Of a DNA stretch of 64,000 bases, positions 24,810-33,282 are shown piece by piece; position 1 is the first letter of the stretch, and every line of letters begins with the position of its first letter. The stretch is from Candidatus Binatia bacterium. GTDB taxonomy: Bacteria > Desulfobacterota > Binatia > UBA1149 > JAJCZL01. Position numbers and translations under genes: made by a program. The notes under the pieces were generated by a model that saw only the letters and a list, made by a program, of their open reading frames with translations, did no database searches and was not told where the DNA came from. The stretch is from contig JANQEO010000301.1 of the NCBI GenBank assembly GCA_028278325.1, forward strand, positions 43,283 through 107,282, given 5' to 3'.

Positions 24810-25730
24810 ATGCCTGACGAGCCTACCTGGGAGGAAACCCCTATCCCCACTGACGAAGCGGTGATGGTAACCATCGGTGCTCTATCGCGGGCCACCGAAA
24901 TCCCGGCGGCAACACTGAGGACCTGGGAACGACGTTACGGATATCCAGCTCCAGAGCGAACTCCGTCCGGCCACCGTCTCTACTCTCTTTCGAGTGTTCC
25001 GCGGCTCAAGCGCATCGCCGAGGCTCTCCACCGTGGCTTCAGGGCCGGCCAAGTAGTCAGTGCCAGTGAGCAAGAGCTGGCTCAACTCCTCGGCCCCGCT
25101 CCATCGGCAACAGATACCGCCCCGCGCTTTCGGACCGATGAAGCCGTAGCCGCCGTCGCGAGATTCGACGGGGAGACGCTGACTCGCCTGCTCAACGGAG
25201 AGTGGGCGAGGCTCGGACCGGTCGAGTTCCTCGCCGGCAGGATCGCACCACTCGTCGAGGATATCGGGACCCGTTGGGAGAGAGGAGAACTCGACATCGC
25301 GCACGAGCACTTCTTCTCGGAACTGCTAGGCGACCTCCTCGGGTCCTTCAGGTTGCCCTTCGACGAACGAGCCAATGGCGCCCTCGTAGTGTTGGCGACC
25401 CTGCCGGGCGATCTGCATGGGATAGGCATACAGATGGCCTCCCTCGTATTGGCCGTCGCGGGGGTGAGAGTGCGCAATCTCGGTGTCGATCTCCCTCCCG
25501 AAGAGATCGCGAAACATGCGTGCAGTCTTCGCACTCGTGCCGTGGGCATCGGCGTGTCGGCTCCACACGCCGGGGCCGATTCCGCATCCCGGCTACGGCG
25601 GCTCAGAGATTCTCTTCCGACCTCTATAGAACTGTTCGTGGGTGGCGACGGTGCACCCGCCGACACGGCAGGACTTCGCGTGTTCTCCGACCTGGAGTCA
25701 CTATACGAGTGGAGCCGGCGTCTTGGCTGA
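24810..25730 (+). CDS. MerR-family regulator with B12-binding domain, CarH-like
   Basis: Predicted 306 residues. Residues 19-85 are a MerR helix-turn-helix (TIGALSRATEIPAATLRTWERRYG, GHRLYSLSSVPRLKRI). Residues 105-185 match the four-helix cap and 190-300 the Rossmann-like B12-binding domain. The motifs that define the CarH photoreceptor are present: W-x9-EH (W156, E166, H167) and the lower-ligand D-x-H-x-x-G (D201, H203, G206; CarH has Glu first). Known CarH proteins bind adenosylcobalamin in the dark as tetramers that repress, and fall apart in light. It probably represses itself and the divergent operon. Confidence 0.88.
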   Translation: MPDEPTWEETPIPTDEAVMVTIGALSRATEIPAATLRTWERRYGYPAPERTPSGHRLYSLSSVPRLKRIAEALHRGFRAGQVVSASEQELAQLLGPAPSATDTAPRFRTDEAVAAVARFDGETLTRLLNGEWARLGPVEFLAGRIAPLVEDIGTRWERGELDIAHEHFFSELLGDLLGSFRLPFDERANGALVVLATLPGDLHGIGIQMASLVLAVAGVRVRNLGVDLPPEEIAKHACSLRTRAVGIGVSAPHAGADSASRLRRLRDSLPTSIELFVGGDGAPADTAGLRVFSDLESLYEWSRRLG

Positions 25731-26796
25731 TACGACTACGCAGAGCCTGGATTCTCGGCTAACGGCTTCCCACTCGACTCAGAGCAGATCCGTCATGTGG
25801 GCGCGGCGGCTGGTCACGATCCCCATGTACTTCGCGTTGTCGGCGCTCGCGCTCGTAGCGCTTCCGCTATTCCTGGCGGCGGCCGCCCTGGCGGATCTCG
25901 TCACCGGCCGGCCCGCCGTGTTCCTACGCTGCGTTCTGTATTTCACCGTCTATCTTTGGTGCGAGACATTCGGGATCATTGCCTCGTTTCTTGTCTGGCT
26001 AGCTGCTGCCGTCAGCGGTCGCATCAAGAGCGAAGAATACCAGCGGTGGAACCTCCGATTGCAGAGCATGTGGGCGTCAGTGCTTTGGACGGCGGGGAAG
26101 CGAATCTTCGGCCTGCGCGTGAGGATCGAGAACTGCGGTGACCTCACGAAGGGGCCGATAATTCTCCTGGTCAGGCACGCCAGCATCGGCGACACGGTGC
26201 TTCCCGCCGTCTTCGTCGCCAACCGCTACGGCATCAGCCTACGCTACGTGCTCAAGCGTGAGCTGCTGTGGGACCCCTGCCTGGACATCGTCGGCAATCG
26301 CTTACCCAACTACTTTGTGCGCCGCGGGGCCGTCGACGGCGCAGCCGAACTCGCCGGAGTCGCAGGACTCATGGAGGGTCTAGGCGAAAGAGACGGCGTC
26401 TTGCTCTACCCGGAGGGCACGAGGTTTTCACCCGCCAAGCTCGAGCGGATTCGCAAACGCTTTTCAGAATCGGGCGACGCCGAGAGTGCCGGCCGTGCTG
26501 CGGTATTGACTCAGGTTCTACCGCCCCGTCTCGGCGGTGTGCTGACTCTCCTCGAAAGAAACGGCACGGCTGCGACTCCCGCCGACGTCGTGCTCCTGGC
26601 CCACACAGGATTCGAAGGCGCCGCCAGCTTCGCCGAGTTTCTGCGCGGGGCGTTAGTCGGCCGCGAAGTGCGCATGAAGTTCTGGCGTGTACCGGCCGCC
26701 GACATACCGGCCGACCGCCAAGGACGAATCGATTGGATCCACGACCAATGGGGCGCAGTCGACGAATGGGTGGCGCGCAACCGGGCACCTTGCTGA
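25723..26796 (+). CDS. PlsC-like 1-acyl-glycerol-phosphate acyltransferase
   Basis: Predicted 357 residues from TTG 25723, which overlaps the regulator's stop and has GGAG eight bases upstream. ATG 25795 would give a shorter protein starting MWARRLVTIPM. Two or three N-terminal membrane helices come first (about residues 30-110). Then comes the acyltransferase core with H-x4-D in LLVRHASIGDTVLP, a YFVRRGAVDG segment and the phosphate-binding LYPEGTRFS. It should acylate a glycerol-phosphate-type lipid at the inner membrane. Probably co-transcribed with the light/B12 regulator. Confidence 0.85.
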   Translation: MADTTTQSLDSRLTASHSTQSRSVMWARRLVTIPMYFALSALALVALPLFLAAAALADLVTGRPAVFLRCVLYFTVYLWCETFGIIASFLVWLAAAVSGRIKSEEYQRWNLRLQSMWASVLWTAGKRIFGLRVRIENCGDLTKGPIILLVRHASIGDTVLPAVFVANRYGISLRYVLKRELLWDPCLDIVGNRLPNYFVRRGAVDGAAELAGVAGLMEGLGERDGVLLYPEGTRFSPAKLERIRKRFSESGDAESAGRAAVLTQVLPPRLGGVLTLLERNGTAATPADVVLLAHTGFEGAASFAEFLRGALVGREVRMKFWRVPAADIPADRQGRIDWIHDQWGAVDEWVARNRAPC

Positions 26797-26814
26797 GGCT
26801 CTGTACGACCTCGG

Positions 26815-27213
26815 CTAGAACGCAGCCTTCATCTTCGCTGTGTCGTTGTATTCCCGCAGGTATGTGATCTTTCCGTCGCTCAGCCGCAGTACATGCACCC
26901 AGTCTTGGGTATAGCTGCCACCGCCCTTCTTGACCTCGGCAGTCTCGTGACCGAGAAGCACCACGTGATCGTCATTCGCGACGACTTCGTCTATGCCGAA
27001 GTCCGTCAGATCGAGTGTTTCGAAGATGAGTGCAAGGTAGCGCCCCGCTCCGTCCGGCCCCTCGAACTTGCCTCCATAGGGGATCCCATCGGGTAGAGGA
27101 TTGTCCCAGGCGAAGTCCGGGCTCAGGTACTTCGCCGCCGCCGTCTCCACCTCGCCGGCCAGCACCAGGGCATAGAAATCCTGTACGATCGCGGCGTTCT
27201 GCTCAGCACTCAT
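26815..27213 (-). CDS. SnoaL/NTF2-like protein
   Basis: Predicted 132 residues forming one NTF2-like cone: an N-terminal helix pair (NAAIVQDFYALVLAGEVETAAAKYLSP), DFAWDNPLPDG and a curved sheet with VVLLGHETAEVKKGGGSYTQDWVHVLRLSDGKITYLREYNDT. This matches the ketosteroid-isomerase-like SnoaL group. Enzymes of this fold isomerise steroids or close polyketide rings, but many members only bind ligands. It lies 29 bases downstream of another NTF2-fold gene on the same strand, so the two are probably co-expressed. Confidence 0.85.
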   Translation of the reverse strand: MSAEQNAAIVQDFYALVLAGEVETAAAKYLSPDFAWDNPLPDGIPYGGKFEGPDGAGRYLALIFETLDLTDFGIDEVVANDDHVVLLGHETAEVKKGGGSYTQDWVHVLRLSDGKITYLREYNDTAKMKAAF

Positions 27214-27243
27214 GACTGCCTTGCCCCTTGGTAGCCTGCTCGG

Positions 27244-27717
27244 CTAGCCTGGTAGCTCGGCAACGCGGACTTTGGCGAACCCCTCTTCGTAGGGAGACAG
27301 CATGCGAACGTCGAGGCTCACCTTCTCGAAAACCCAAGTACCACCCTCACGGCGATAGCGATCGTCGTAGCGCCCGGCCATCCACAGTGCCTGAGGTCCT
27401 TGGGCAAACACGATGGGTTCCCACAGATACCAGTGGCCCGTTGCTTGAAGCCCGTCGACATCGATCAGCGGATTGGTCACGTGGTGCACGGCGAACGGTA
27501 CGAGCTTGGATGCGCCGGCAAAGAAAGCCCGAATGGCATCGCGTCCTTCGAATCGGCCCATCGCGCCGCCATCCCATATGGCGTCCTCGACAAACAACGG
27601 TGCAAGGCGCTCGGCGTCGTAGTCGTCGTCGCAGGCCAAGCAATAGCGATACTTGAGTTGCTTGATGGCCTCGACGTCTTCGAGGCGTTGAATGCGTTCG
27701 TAAAGATCCTGGCTCAT
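27244..27717 (-). CDS. SnoaL_4-type NTF2-fold protein
   Basis: Predicted 157 residues. IKQLKYRYCLACDDDYDAERLAPLFVEDAIWDG is the hallmark of the SnoaL_4 family, which includes ring-hydroxylating dioxygenase small-subunit-like and dehydratase-like proteins. It is followed by FAVHHVTNPLIDVDG and ARYDDRY-like strands (AGRYDDRYRREGGTWVFEKV). The Asp/His pair needed for dehydratase activity may be present, but the reaction is unknown. First of two tandem NTF2-fold genes. Confidence 0.85.
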   Translation of the reverse strand: MSQDLYERIQRLEDVEAIKQLKYRYCLACDDDYDAERLAPLFVEDAIWDGGAMGRFEGRDAIRAFFAGASKLVPFAVHHVTNPLIDVDGLQATGHWYLWEPIVFAQGPQALWMAGRYDDRYRREGGTWVFEKVSLDVRMLSPYEEGFAKVRVAELPG

Positions 27718-27903
27718 CAGGTCCGTTCCGGCACCACCTCATCCCACCGTGAAGGCGACAAGTCCAGGGCAACAACGCCGGCGGGCCCTTGACAAGGACA
27801 GGGTTCTAATTGAAAATGACATTCAATATCAACTGGCTGTCCCGGAACTGGGGCCCGCGGCGGCCCAACGGTGCGGGCGGCACGCGGTGGAGATAGTTCA
27901 GAC

Positions 27904-28128
27904 ATGGCAAGCCCGAAACACACCCAACATCGACTTTTGGCCCGCGGCGACGCCTCGCGCGTGGAACTCTGCGACTGCTCGAGCGTCCACCTTACGGTTG
28001 GCGCCGTCACCCTGAGGCTGGGCCCGCGGCTGTTCGAGGACCTTCACACCACGATCAGCGAAGCCCGCAGCAAGGTAGTTTTCGCGAACGGGCAGCGCCC
28101 GGGCGAAGGGGAGACGGCGCTCTGCTGA
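27904..28128 (+). CDS. small conserved protein of unknown function
   Basis: Predicted 74 residues from ATG 27904, with GGAG about 13 bases upstream. It reads LLARGDASRVELCDCSSVHLTVGAVTLRLGPRLFEDLHTTISEA, a compact beta-hairpin plus helix shape with a CDC pair. I recall small proteins of this look in deltaproteobacteria, where they are unnamed. No membrane segment or signal is seen. The Cys pair could bind metal, but with only two Cys this is speculative. A hairpin follows at 28168. Confidence 0.6.
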   Translation: MASPKHTQHRLLARGDASRVELCDCSSVHLTVGAVTLRLGPRLFEDLHTTISEARSKVVFANGQRPGEGETALC

Positions 28129-28167
28129 GCCAGTTGCCTCGCGAGCTATCGCGCCCTGACCGAAACC

Positions 28168-28199
28168 TACCCCCGTGCTCGCAAGCTCGCCCGGGGGTA
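28168..28199 (+). terminator. possible terminator hairpin
   Basis: TACCCCCG (28168-28175) pairs with CGGGGGTA (28192-28199), eight perfect pairs around a 16-base GC-rich loop, followed by CTTTCG. It lies 40 bases after the small gene at 27904 and would suit its terminator, though the T run is weak. Confidence 0.45.
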
Positions 28200-28243
28200 C
28201 TTTCGATTCGGTCGGCTCTGAGACGCAAGCTCCCTGAAAGTAT

Positions 28244-28648
28244 CTACTTCCAAGCACCGAGCGTCACTCCCATAATCAAGAGTGACACCAGCACACTTCC
28301 CGCTGTGATAAGGAAAAAACGAATTGAAAACGCCTGAAATGCGTACATCGGCCCCAAGACCGCGGCGACAAATCCGACCCAAGTAGTAGCTGCAAGGACA
28401 AGCCCCCCAGTAACGCTCTGCATATTGAGTTTTGCCATGAGCCACCCAAGCGTGGCAGCCATCACTACATTGCCTACGATCTGTATAAGGGAAGCGACGC
28501 CCATCGATGGCCCGGCTGCCAATTGTTCTACTGTGCGGCCAAGGCCTTTGGTGTACGCTTCCCGAAAAAGCACCAGGAACCACACTGAACTTGCCCCGTA
28601 ACTCAATAGAGCGCTCACAACTACAGCCCAAATGTTGAAAGGAAACAT
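28244..28648 (-). CDS. DUF1761 membrane protein
   Basis: Predicted 134 residues with four membrane helices (about 5-28, 50-70, 80-102, 108-130). The N-terminus FNIWAVVVSALLSYGASSVWF and the GWLMAKLNMQSVTGGLVLAATTWVGFVA block match DUF1761, a small family of unknown role. Its DNA is clearly less GC-rich than that around it, with many A/T third bases, and it sits just beside tRNA-Ser, so acquisition by transfer is possible. The start is ATG 28648. Confidence 0.8.
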   Translation of the reverse strand: MFPFNIWAVVVSALLSYGASSVWFLVLFREAYTKGLGRTVEQLAAGPSMGVASLIQIVGNVVMAATLGWLMAKLNMQSVTGGLVLAATTWVGFVAAVLGPMYAFQAFSIRFFLITAGSVLVSLLIMGVTLGAWK

Positions 28649-28675
28649 CTTTTAAAGAGTACTGAAATTGCAAAA

Positions 28676-28765
28676 TGGCGGAGGGGGCGAGATTCGAACT
28701 CGCGGACGGTTTCCCGTCGCCGGTTTTCAAGACCGGTGCCTTAAACCGGACTCGGCCACCCCTCC
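28676..28765 (-). tRNA. tRNA-Ser (UGA)
   Basis: On the minus strand the acceptor stem GGAGGGG (28765-28759) pairs with CCCCTCC (28686-28680), followed by discriminator G and an encoded CCA (28678-28676). The anticodon loop CTTGAAA gives UGA, reading UCA. The T loop is GTTCGAATC, and a long variable arm of class II type lies between the anticodon and T stems, as expected for serine. Confidence 0.96.
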
Positions 28766-28956
28766 CCTGATTGATGCTCCGACCTGGTATCGGACGCGGC
28801 GCCGCCTAGGCCCTCGCCGCCACTGCCAAAGCCGCGAGGACGCCTGGAATTACCCGCCCGCCGCCGCTAGGGTCCTGCGGCGCGCCAAGGAACATATCAG
28901 GTTCGCCAGATGCGTGCACGAGAAGCTGCACGGCAGCCTGCACGGGGAAACATACG

Positions 28957-30024
28957 ATGCACAACGAATATCAACTGTGGACGATGCACAACAGCCCGTA
29001 TTCCGACAAGATCCGGGCCCTGATGAACTACAAGCGAGTCCCCTACACCGAGCACATCGAGAACGCCGAGACCCGCTTCTCCGTCCTGCAAGCGCGTACG
29101 GGCAAGACCATGGTGCCGGTGTTCATCTCCCCCGACGACGAGGCCATGAACGACTCCACACCCATGGCCGCGCACTTCGAACAGCACTTCCCGGACCGCC
29201 CGGCGCGCTGGCCCGACAAGGGCATCGACACGCTGGCCATGCTGCTCGAGGACTATGCCGACGAATGGCTGGTGCGCATCATGCTGTCTTCACGCTGGTA
29301 CCATGAAGCCGACGCCGCACAGAACGCGGCCATCATCGCCTGCATGATGTCTCACGGGGTGCCGGGCGTAGAGTTCCAGGCAGCCGCGAAAGACTTTCCG
29401 CCCAACATCATCAGCACCGTGCCACGCATGGGTGCCACAACGGAGAACGCCGAAGCTTGGTACGAAATGCTTCACCGCATCCTGCGCGCTTTAGCGGTGG
29501 CGGTGGAAGCGAACGGCTTCGTCACGGGTTCCGTGCCGCATGTGGCCGACTTCGCCTTCTACGGGATGCTCAGGCAGATCAGGCGTGATCCGACGGGCTA
29601 TGGATGGATAAGCGCCGGGCCCGAATCCGTGCGCGACTGGATGGAGCGTGTGGAGACCGCTGGAACGGACGACGAGGCCGCCAACGGTGAGCCCACGTCC
29701 AACTTCGAGAGCCTTCAGCCTCTGGTGGAGGAAGCCGCAGGCACTTATTACAGAATGTCGGTCGCCAATGCGCTGGCCGTAGAAAAGGGCGACAAGCAAC
29801 CCGTTACCGTGACACTGCTCGACGGTTTCGAGTTCACGGCGCCCCCGGCCGGATACAACCGTAAGGTTCTGGACTCCAACCTGGGATCGCTCGAGTTGCT
29901 CTACGCATCGGGCGCGGCCCTACCCTCACCGGCTGAGGCTACGATACTGAGCGAACTCAAACCGTTGAAAGAGTCGGGATCTCCCTTGTTGGAAGAGAGG
30001 GCCGAACTGGCCGCCGCTATCTAA
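28957..30024 (+). CDS. glutathione S-transferase-like protein
   Basis: Predicted 355 residues. The first 80 residues are a thioredoxin-fold GST N-terminal domain: YQLWTMHNSPYSDKIRALMNYKRVPYTEH, with Ser in the place of a catalytic Cys/Ser, and VPVFISPDDEAMNDSTPMAAHFEQHFP for glutathione binding. Helical GST C-terminal residues follow to about 230. Residues beyond 240 are an extra part of unknown role. The total length is well above the 200-230 of ordinary GSTs. GGGGA precedes ATG 28957. It overlaps serS stop-to-stop by four bases. Confidence 0.82.
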   Translation: MHNEYQLWTMHNSPYSDKIRALMNYKRVPYTEHIENAETRFSVLQARTGKTMVPVFISPDDEAMNDSTPMAAHFEQHFPDRPARWPDKGIDTLAMLLEDYADEWLVRIMLSSRWYHEADAAQNAAIIACMMSHGVPGVEFQAAAKDFPPNIISTVPRMGATTENAEAWYEMLHRILRALAVAVEANGFVTGSVPHVADFAFYGMLRQIRRDPTGYGWISAGPESVRDWMERVETAGTDDEAANGEPTSNFESLQPLVEEAAGTYYRMSVANALAVEKGDKQPVTVTLLDGFEFTAPPAGYNRKVLDSNLGSLELLYASGAALPSPAEATILSELKPLKESGSPLLEERAELAAAI

Positions 30025-31295
30025 GCAGCGCGTATCTCGGACTGTCCGCCCATGTAAGGGCGCAGCACCTCGGGGATTTCCACGCTGCCGTCGGCACGCT
30101 GGAAATTCTCGAGTACGGCTATCATCACGCGCGGCAAAGCCAGGCCCGAGCCGTTCAACGTGTGCACGAGCTGGGGTTTGTCCTTGCCCTCACGGAAACG
30201 GATGTTGGCGCGGCGCGCCTGGAAGTCCGTGAAGTTCGAGCAAGAGCTCACTTCCAGCCATTCCTGACAACCCGCCGCCCACAACTCGACGTCGTACTTT
30301 ATCGCCGCGACGAAACTCAGGTCGGCCGTGCACATCTGCACCACTCGGTGCCGTATGCCGAGCGTGCGCGCGACATCCTCGGCGTTGTCGAGCAGATCGA
30401 GCAGGGCTGCATCGGAGTCTTCGGGCCGAACGAAACGCACCATCTCGACTTTGTCGAACTGATGTCCGCGCTTTATCCCGCGCACATCTCGCCCGGCCGA
30501 CATCTTCTCACGTCGGAAACAGGGCGTGTAGGCAACGTGTTGGATGGGTAGATCTGCGGCCTGCAGTATCTCGTCCCTGTACAAGTTGGTTACCGGAACC
30601 TCGGCCGTAGGAACGAAGTAGAAATCCTCTTCGGCGTCTCGATAGAGGTTGTCACCGAACTTGGGCAGGTTGCCGGTCCCGTAGAGGCATTCCTCGCGCA
30701 CCATGGCAGGCGGATACACCTCGCTGTATCCGTGCTCGCTGGTATGCAAGTCGAGCATCCAGGCGATCAACGCGCGCTGGAGGCGGGCTCCGTCACCTTT
30801 GAGAACGTAAAAGCGCGTGCCCGATATCTTCACCCCTCGCTCGAAGTCGAGGATTCCAAGAGCTTCGCCGAGCTCCCAATGCGGCTTGGGCTCGAAGTCG
30901 AACGCTGGAGTATCACCGACCTCACGAACGACGACGTTCTCGTCTTCGGTCTTGCCCTCGGGAACGTCGGGATGGGGCAGATTGGGCAAGGAAAGCATTG
31001 CCAAGTCGAGCCTCTCGTCGATCCCGGCCAACTCCTTCTCGGCCGCAGAGATCTTGTCGCCGATGGCGCGCACTGCCGCTTTGGCCTCTTCCATTTCCGC
31101 GCCGGGCGACATTGCGCCGATCTTCTTGGAGGCTTGCTTGCGCTCGGCGCGGCCGCTTTCGACCTCTACCAGCAGGGCGCGGCGACGCTCGTCGAGCTCG
31201 ATCACGGCGTCGACTTCGGCAGCCTCACAGCCCACAGTGGCCAACCGGCGCTTTACCTCGGCGGGTTCGTCTCTGAGTAGCTTTATGTCCAGCAT
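30021..31295 (-). CDS. serS: seryl-tRNA synthetase
   Basis: Predicted 424 residues, full length. The N-terminal long coiled-coil arm (about residues 30-105) contacts the long variable arm of tRNA-Ser. The class II core has motif 2 CFRREKMSAGRDVRGIKRGH and motif 3 NGSGLALPRVMIAVLENFQ. It charges tRNA-Ser; a tRNA-Ser(UGA) gene lies 1.3 kb away. It starts at ATG 31295, 12 bases after the yraN stop, so the two genes are probably co-transcribed. Confidence 0.97.
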   Translation of the reverse strand: MLDIKLLRDEPAEVKRRLATVGCEAAEVDAVIELDERRRALLVEVESGRAERKQASKKIGAMSPGAEMEEAKAAVRAIGDKISAAEKELAGIDERLDLAMLSLPNLPHPDVPEGKTEDENVVVREVGDTPAFDFEPKPHWELGEALGILDFERGVKISGTRFYVLKGDGARLQRALIAWMLDLHTSEHGYSEVYPPAMVREECLYGTGNLPKFGDNLYRDAEEDFYFVPTAEVPVTNLYRDEILQAADLPIQHVAYTPCFRREKMSAGRDVRGIKRGHQFDKVEMVRFVRPEDSDAALLDLLDNAEDVARTLGIRHRVVQMCTADLSFVAAIKYDVELWAAGCQEWLEVSSCSNFTDFQARRANIRFREGKDKPQLVHTLNGSGLALPRVMIAVLENFQRADGSVEIPEVLRPYMGGQSEIRAA

Positions 31296-31307
31296 CGGGT
31301 TGGGAGA

Positions 31308-31682
31308 TCAGTACTCGAAAACGCCGTCAAAGGCATCTTTGACGTGCACACAGGACGCCGCCGTCTTGTCGCTACCAACCACGGCCACCACATCGAACCG
31401 AAAGTCCGCGCCAGGCATCGGCCGAAGGTAGGAGTACTCCGCCGCCAATCTCGCCAGGCGGCGTTGCTTGGCAGCGTCGACCGCCTCCAGGCCGAAGGCC
31501 GCATCCCGGCGGCACTTTACCTCGACGAACACGACGGTGTTTCGATCGAGGGCGACGATATCAAGCTCCCCGAGCTTGGACCTGTAGTTGCGCTCGAGGA
31601 TCAGGTAGCCGAGCGACTCCAGGTAGGCTGCAGCGATATCTTCGGCCGCCTGCCCTCGTGCCTTGTTGCTGGCCCCGGCCAT
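31308..31682 (-). CDS. yraN: UPF0102 (YraN) nuclease-like protein
   Basis: Predicted 124 residues. It has the YraN pattern: QAAEDIAAAYLESLGYLILERNYRSKLGELDIVALDRNTVVFVEVKCRR. The E-x-G-E-L-D and VFVEVK pieces form a PD-(D/E)XK-like nuclease core. The biochemical role is unknown; the fold resembles Holliday-junction resolvases. It lies 12 bases upstream of serS on the same strand. The start is ATG 31682. Confidence 0.93.
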   Translation of the reverse strand: MAGASNKARGQAAEDIAAAYLESLGYLILERNYRSKLGELDIVALDRNTVVFVEVKCRRDAAFGLEAVDAAKQRRLARLAAEYSYLRPMPGADFRFDVVAVVGSDKTAASCVHVKDAFDGVFEY

Positions 31683-32032
31683 CGGCCTGCCGATGGTGTC
31701 CGGTCGCGCGGGCCGCCCGCAATCACACCGAGATCATAAGCGTCACCGAAGCCGTAGAGACGCAGGTTGATTCTCACTCGTTTGAAATGCGAGACCCTCG
31801 GTTCCAAGGCCTGCAAACGTGAGCGGCGTCGACGTTGCCCAACACAGCCGCCGGCGCGCCCTAGCGCGGCGCTGTTCATGGCATGGATTGTGCGGTAGGC
31901 AGGGCGGTGGGTGCAACCTAGAGAGCGCACCAGCCAAAGGGGGACGACCGAGGCATTCGACAAGATGCCGAACGCTTGGCGGGGCTGAGCAGGCCGAGCC
32001 GCGCTTGTCACGACCACGGGGAATTTCGTTCA
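31683..32032. other. intergenic region with several strong hairpins
   Basis: This 350-base gap separates divergent yraN and the FadL-type porin gene. No reading frame looks real. It holds a long GC-rich hairpin at about 31842-31876 (ACAG/CTGT ends, GCGC/GCGC around CCTA), one at 31910-31914/31927-31931 (GGTGC/GCACC) and one at 31952-31956/31965-31969 (GGCAT/ATGCC). This could be a structured RNA or leader on either strand. It does not match tmRNA, RNase P or SRP RNA patterns I can recognise. Confidence 0.4.
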
Positions 32033-33238
32033 ATGTTTAGAGTCTCGTTACGCGCCGCCGCTGCCGGCGCAGCGCTATCTATCTGGTTCCAGCTGCCCTC
32101 GGACGCGCTTGCTTCCAACCTTCTGCCTCCCGGGGTCGATTCCTCGGACCTGCCGCTTCAGGGCAGCCGCGTAGCCGATCCCCCCACCCCGGCGGCCGCT
32201 CTGTTCGCCAATCCCGCGGGACTGACTCAGTTCGACTCGACAACGATCGGCACCTCGATCGGAGTGGGCTACGGCGCCAGCGATCTCGATGCTTCTTCAA
32301 CCATCGGATACCGCGACAGTGAAGAACAGTTCCCTTTGATCCCAGCCTTTGGGCTTGCGATGCCCCTGAGCGACCGCCTCTACTTCGGAACGGGACTGTT
32401 CGGTTCCACCGGGTCGACCTTCGAATTCGAAGCCGACCCCGGCCTGGGCATCGACGAGTTCTTCAGCGAGACCATCGTGCTCGAGCTTCCCTTCGCTCTC
32501 GCGTACCGCGTGTCTGACAGTCTGTCAGTCGGAGCCAAGATCTCCGGTTTGTTCGGACAACTGCGAACCCATTACACGTTGATGGGCACCTACTTCAACT
32601 ACAAGATCAATTCGCCGGGCGTTCAGGCCGGTTTCGGCGCCACCTGGAAGGCGAGCGACGACCTGAGCTTCGGTCTTGGGCTTCAAACACCCGGCGTTGT
32701 CTGGATGGACGGCACAATGGACCTGGGCGGCGGCATGATCCAGGACGTGGAGGTCGACCTACAAATACCGGCCAAAGTCTTTCTCGGCGCTACCTACCGC
32801 TGCTCCCCGCGCCTGACTTTGTCGTCGTCGATCAGGTTCATCGATTCGAGCAGCTTCGGAGAGTCCATCATCAAGTTCGAGCTTACTCCCGCGGCGAATG
32901 TGCCTTTCATTCCGGATGCGAAAGACGAATGGAAATATTCGATCGGCGCCGAGTATCAGTTCCGCGATGACTGGTGGCTTCGCCTCGGCGCATCGTACGC
33001 CTCTCACATCGTCGGCTCGGCCGGAGTCAATCCGTTGGTCTACGACGCGGACGATACCAAGATTTCCGCGGGGCTCGCCCATGCCTTCGGCGAATGGAAG
33101 GTCGACGCCATGGTCGGCTATGCATTTCCCGACAGCCGGTCGATCTCCCCGGCCGGCGCGCTGGTCCTGCCCGGCGAGTACAGCATGCGCGGCGGCATCG
33201 TCGCCTTTGGCTTCACCCGTACTTTCGCCGCTGAATAG
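32033..33238 (+). CDS. FadL/TodX-type outer membrane transporter
   Basis: Predicted 401 residues. A signal peptide covers about residues 1-26 (RAAAAGAALSIWFQLPSDALA). The mature N-terminus contains the hatch-domain NPAGL motif (LFANPAGLTQFDSTTIG), followed by repeated beta strands with aromatic girdles and a C-terminal GFTRTFAAE strand. FadL-type barrels let long-chain fatty acids or hydrocarbons cross the outer membrane. Start ATG 32033 has GGGGA about ten bases upstream. It stands alone ahead of gatC. Confidence 0.9.
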   Translation: MFRVSLRAAAAGAALSIWFQLPSDALASNLLPPGVDSSDLPLQGSRVADPPTPAAALFANPAGLTQFDSTTIGTSIGVGYGASDLDASSTIGYRDSEEQFPLIPAFGLAMPLSDRLYFGTGLFGSTGSTFEFEADPGLGIDEFFSETIVLELPFALAYRVSDSLSVGAKISGLFGQLRTHYTLMGTYFNYKINSPGVQAGFGATWKASDDLSFGLGLQTPGVVWMDGTMDLGGGMIQDVEVDLQIPAKVFLGATYRCSPRLTLSSSIRFIDSSSFGESIIKFELTPAANVPFIPDAKDEWKYSIGAEYQFRDDWWLRLGASYASHIVGSAGVNPLVYDADDTKISAGLAHAFGEWKVDAMVGYAFPDSRSISPAGALVLPGEYSMRGGIVAFGFTRTFAAE

Positions 33239-33282
33239 CAGCGTTTTTGCAGGCCTTTGGGGACCGTGTTAACTCTGCGCGG

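Noticed and set aside
24810..25730. Carotenoid operon control by the CarH-like regulator
   Set aside because: No crtB, crtI, crtE or photolyase gene is nearby; ispA at 49332 is 24 kb away in a housekeeping operon, so the local sulfoglycan/lipid operon is the better candidate target.
31601..32017. Minus-strand frame over the yraN upstream gap
   Set aside because: Overlaps yraN out of frame, has low-complexity Arg/Ser/Gly content and no start site; better explained as non-coding.
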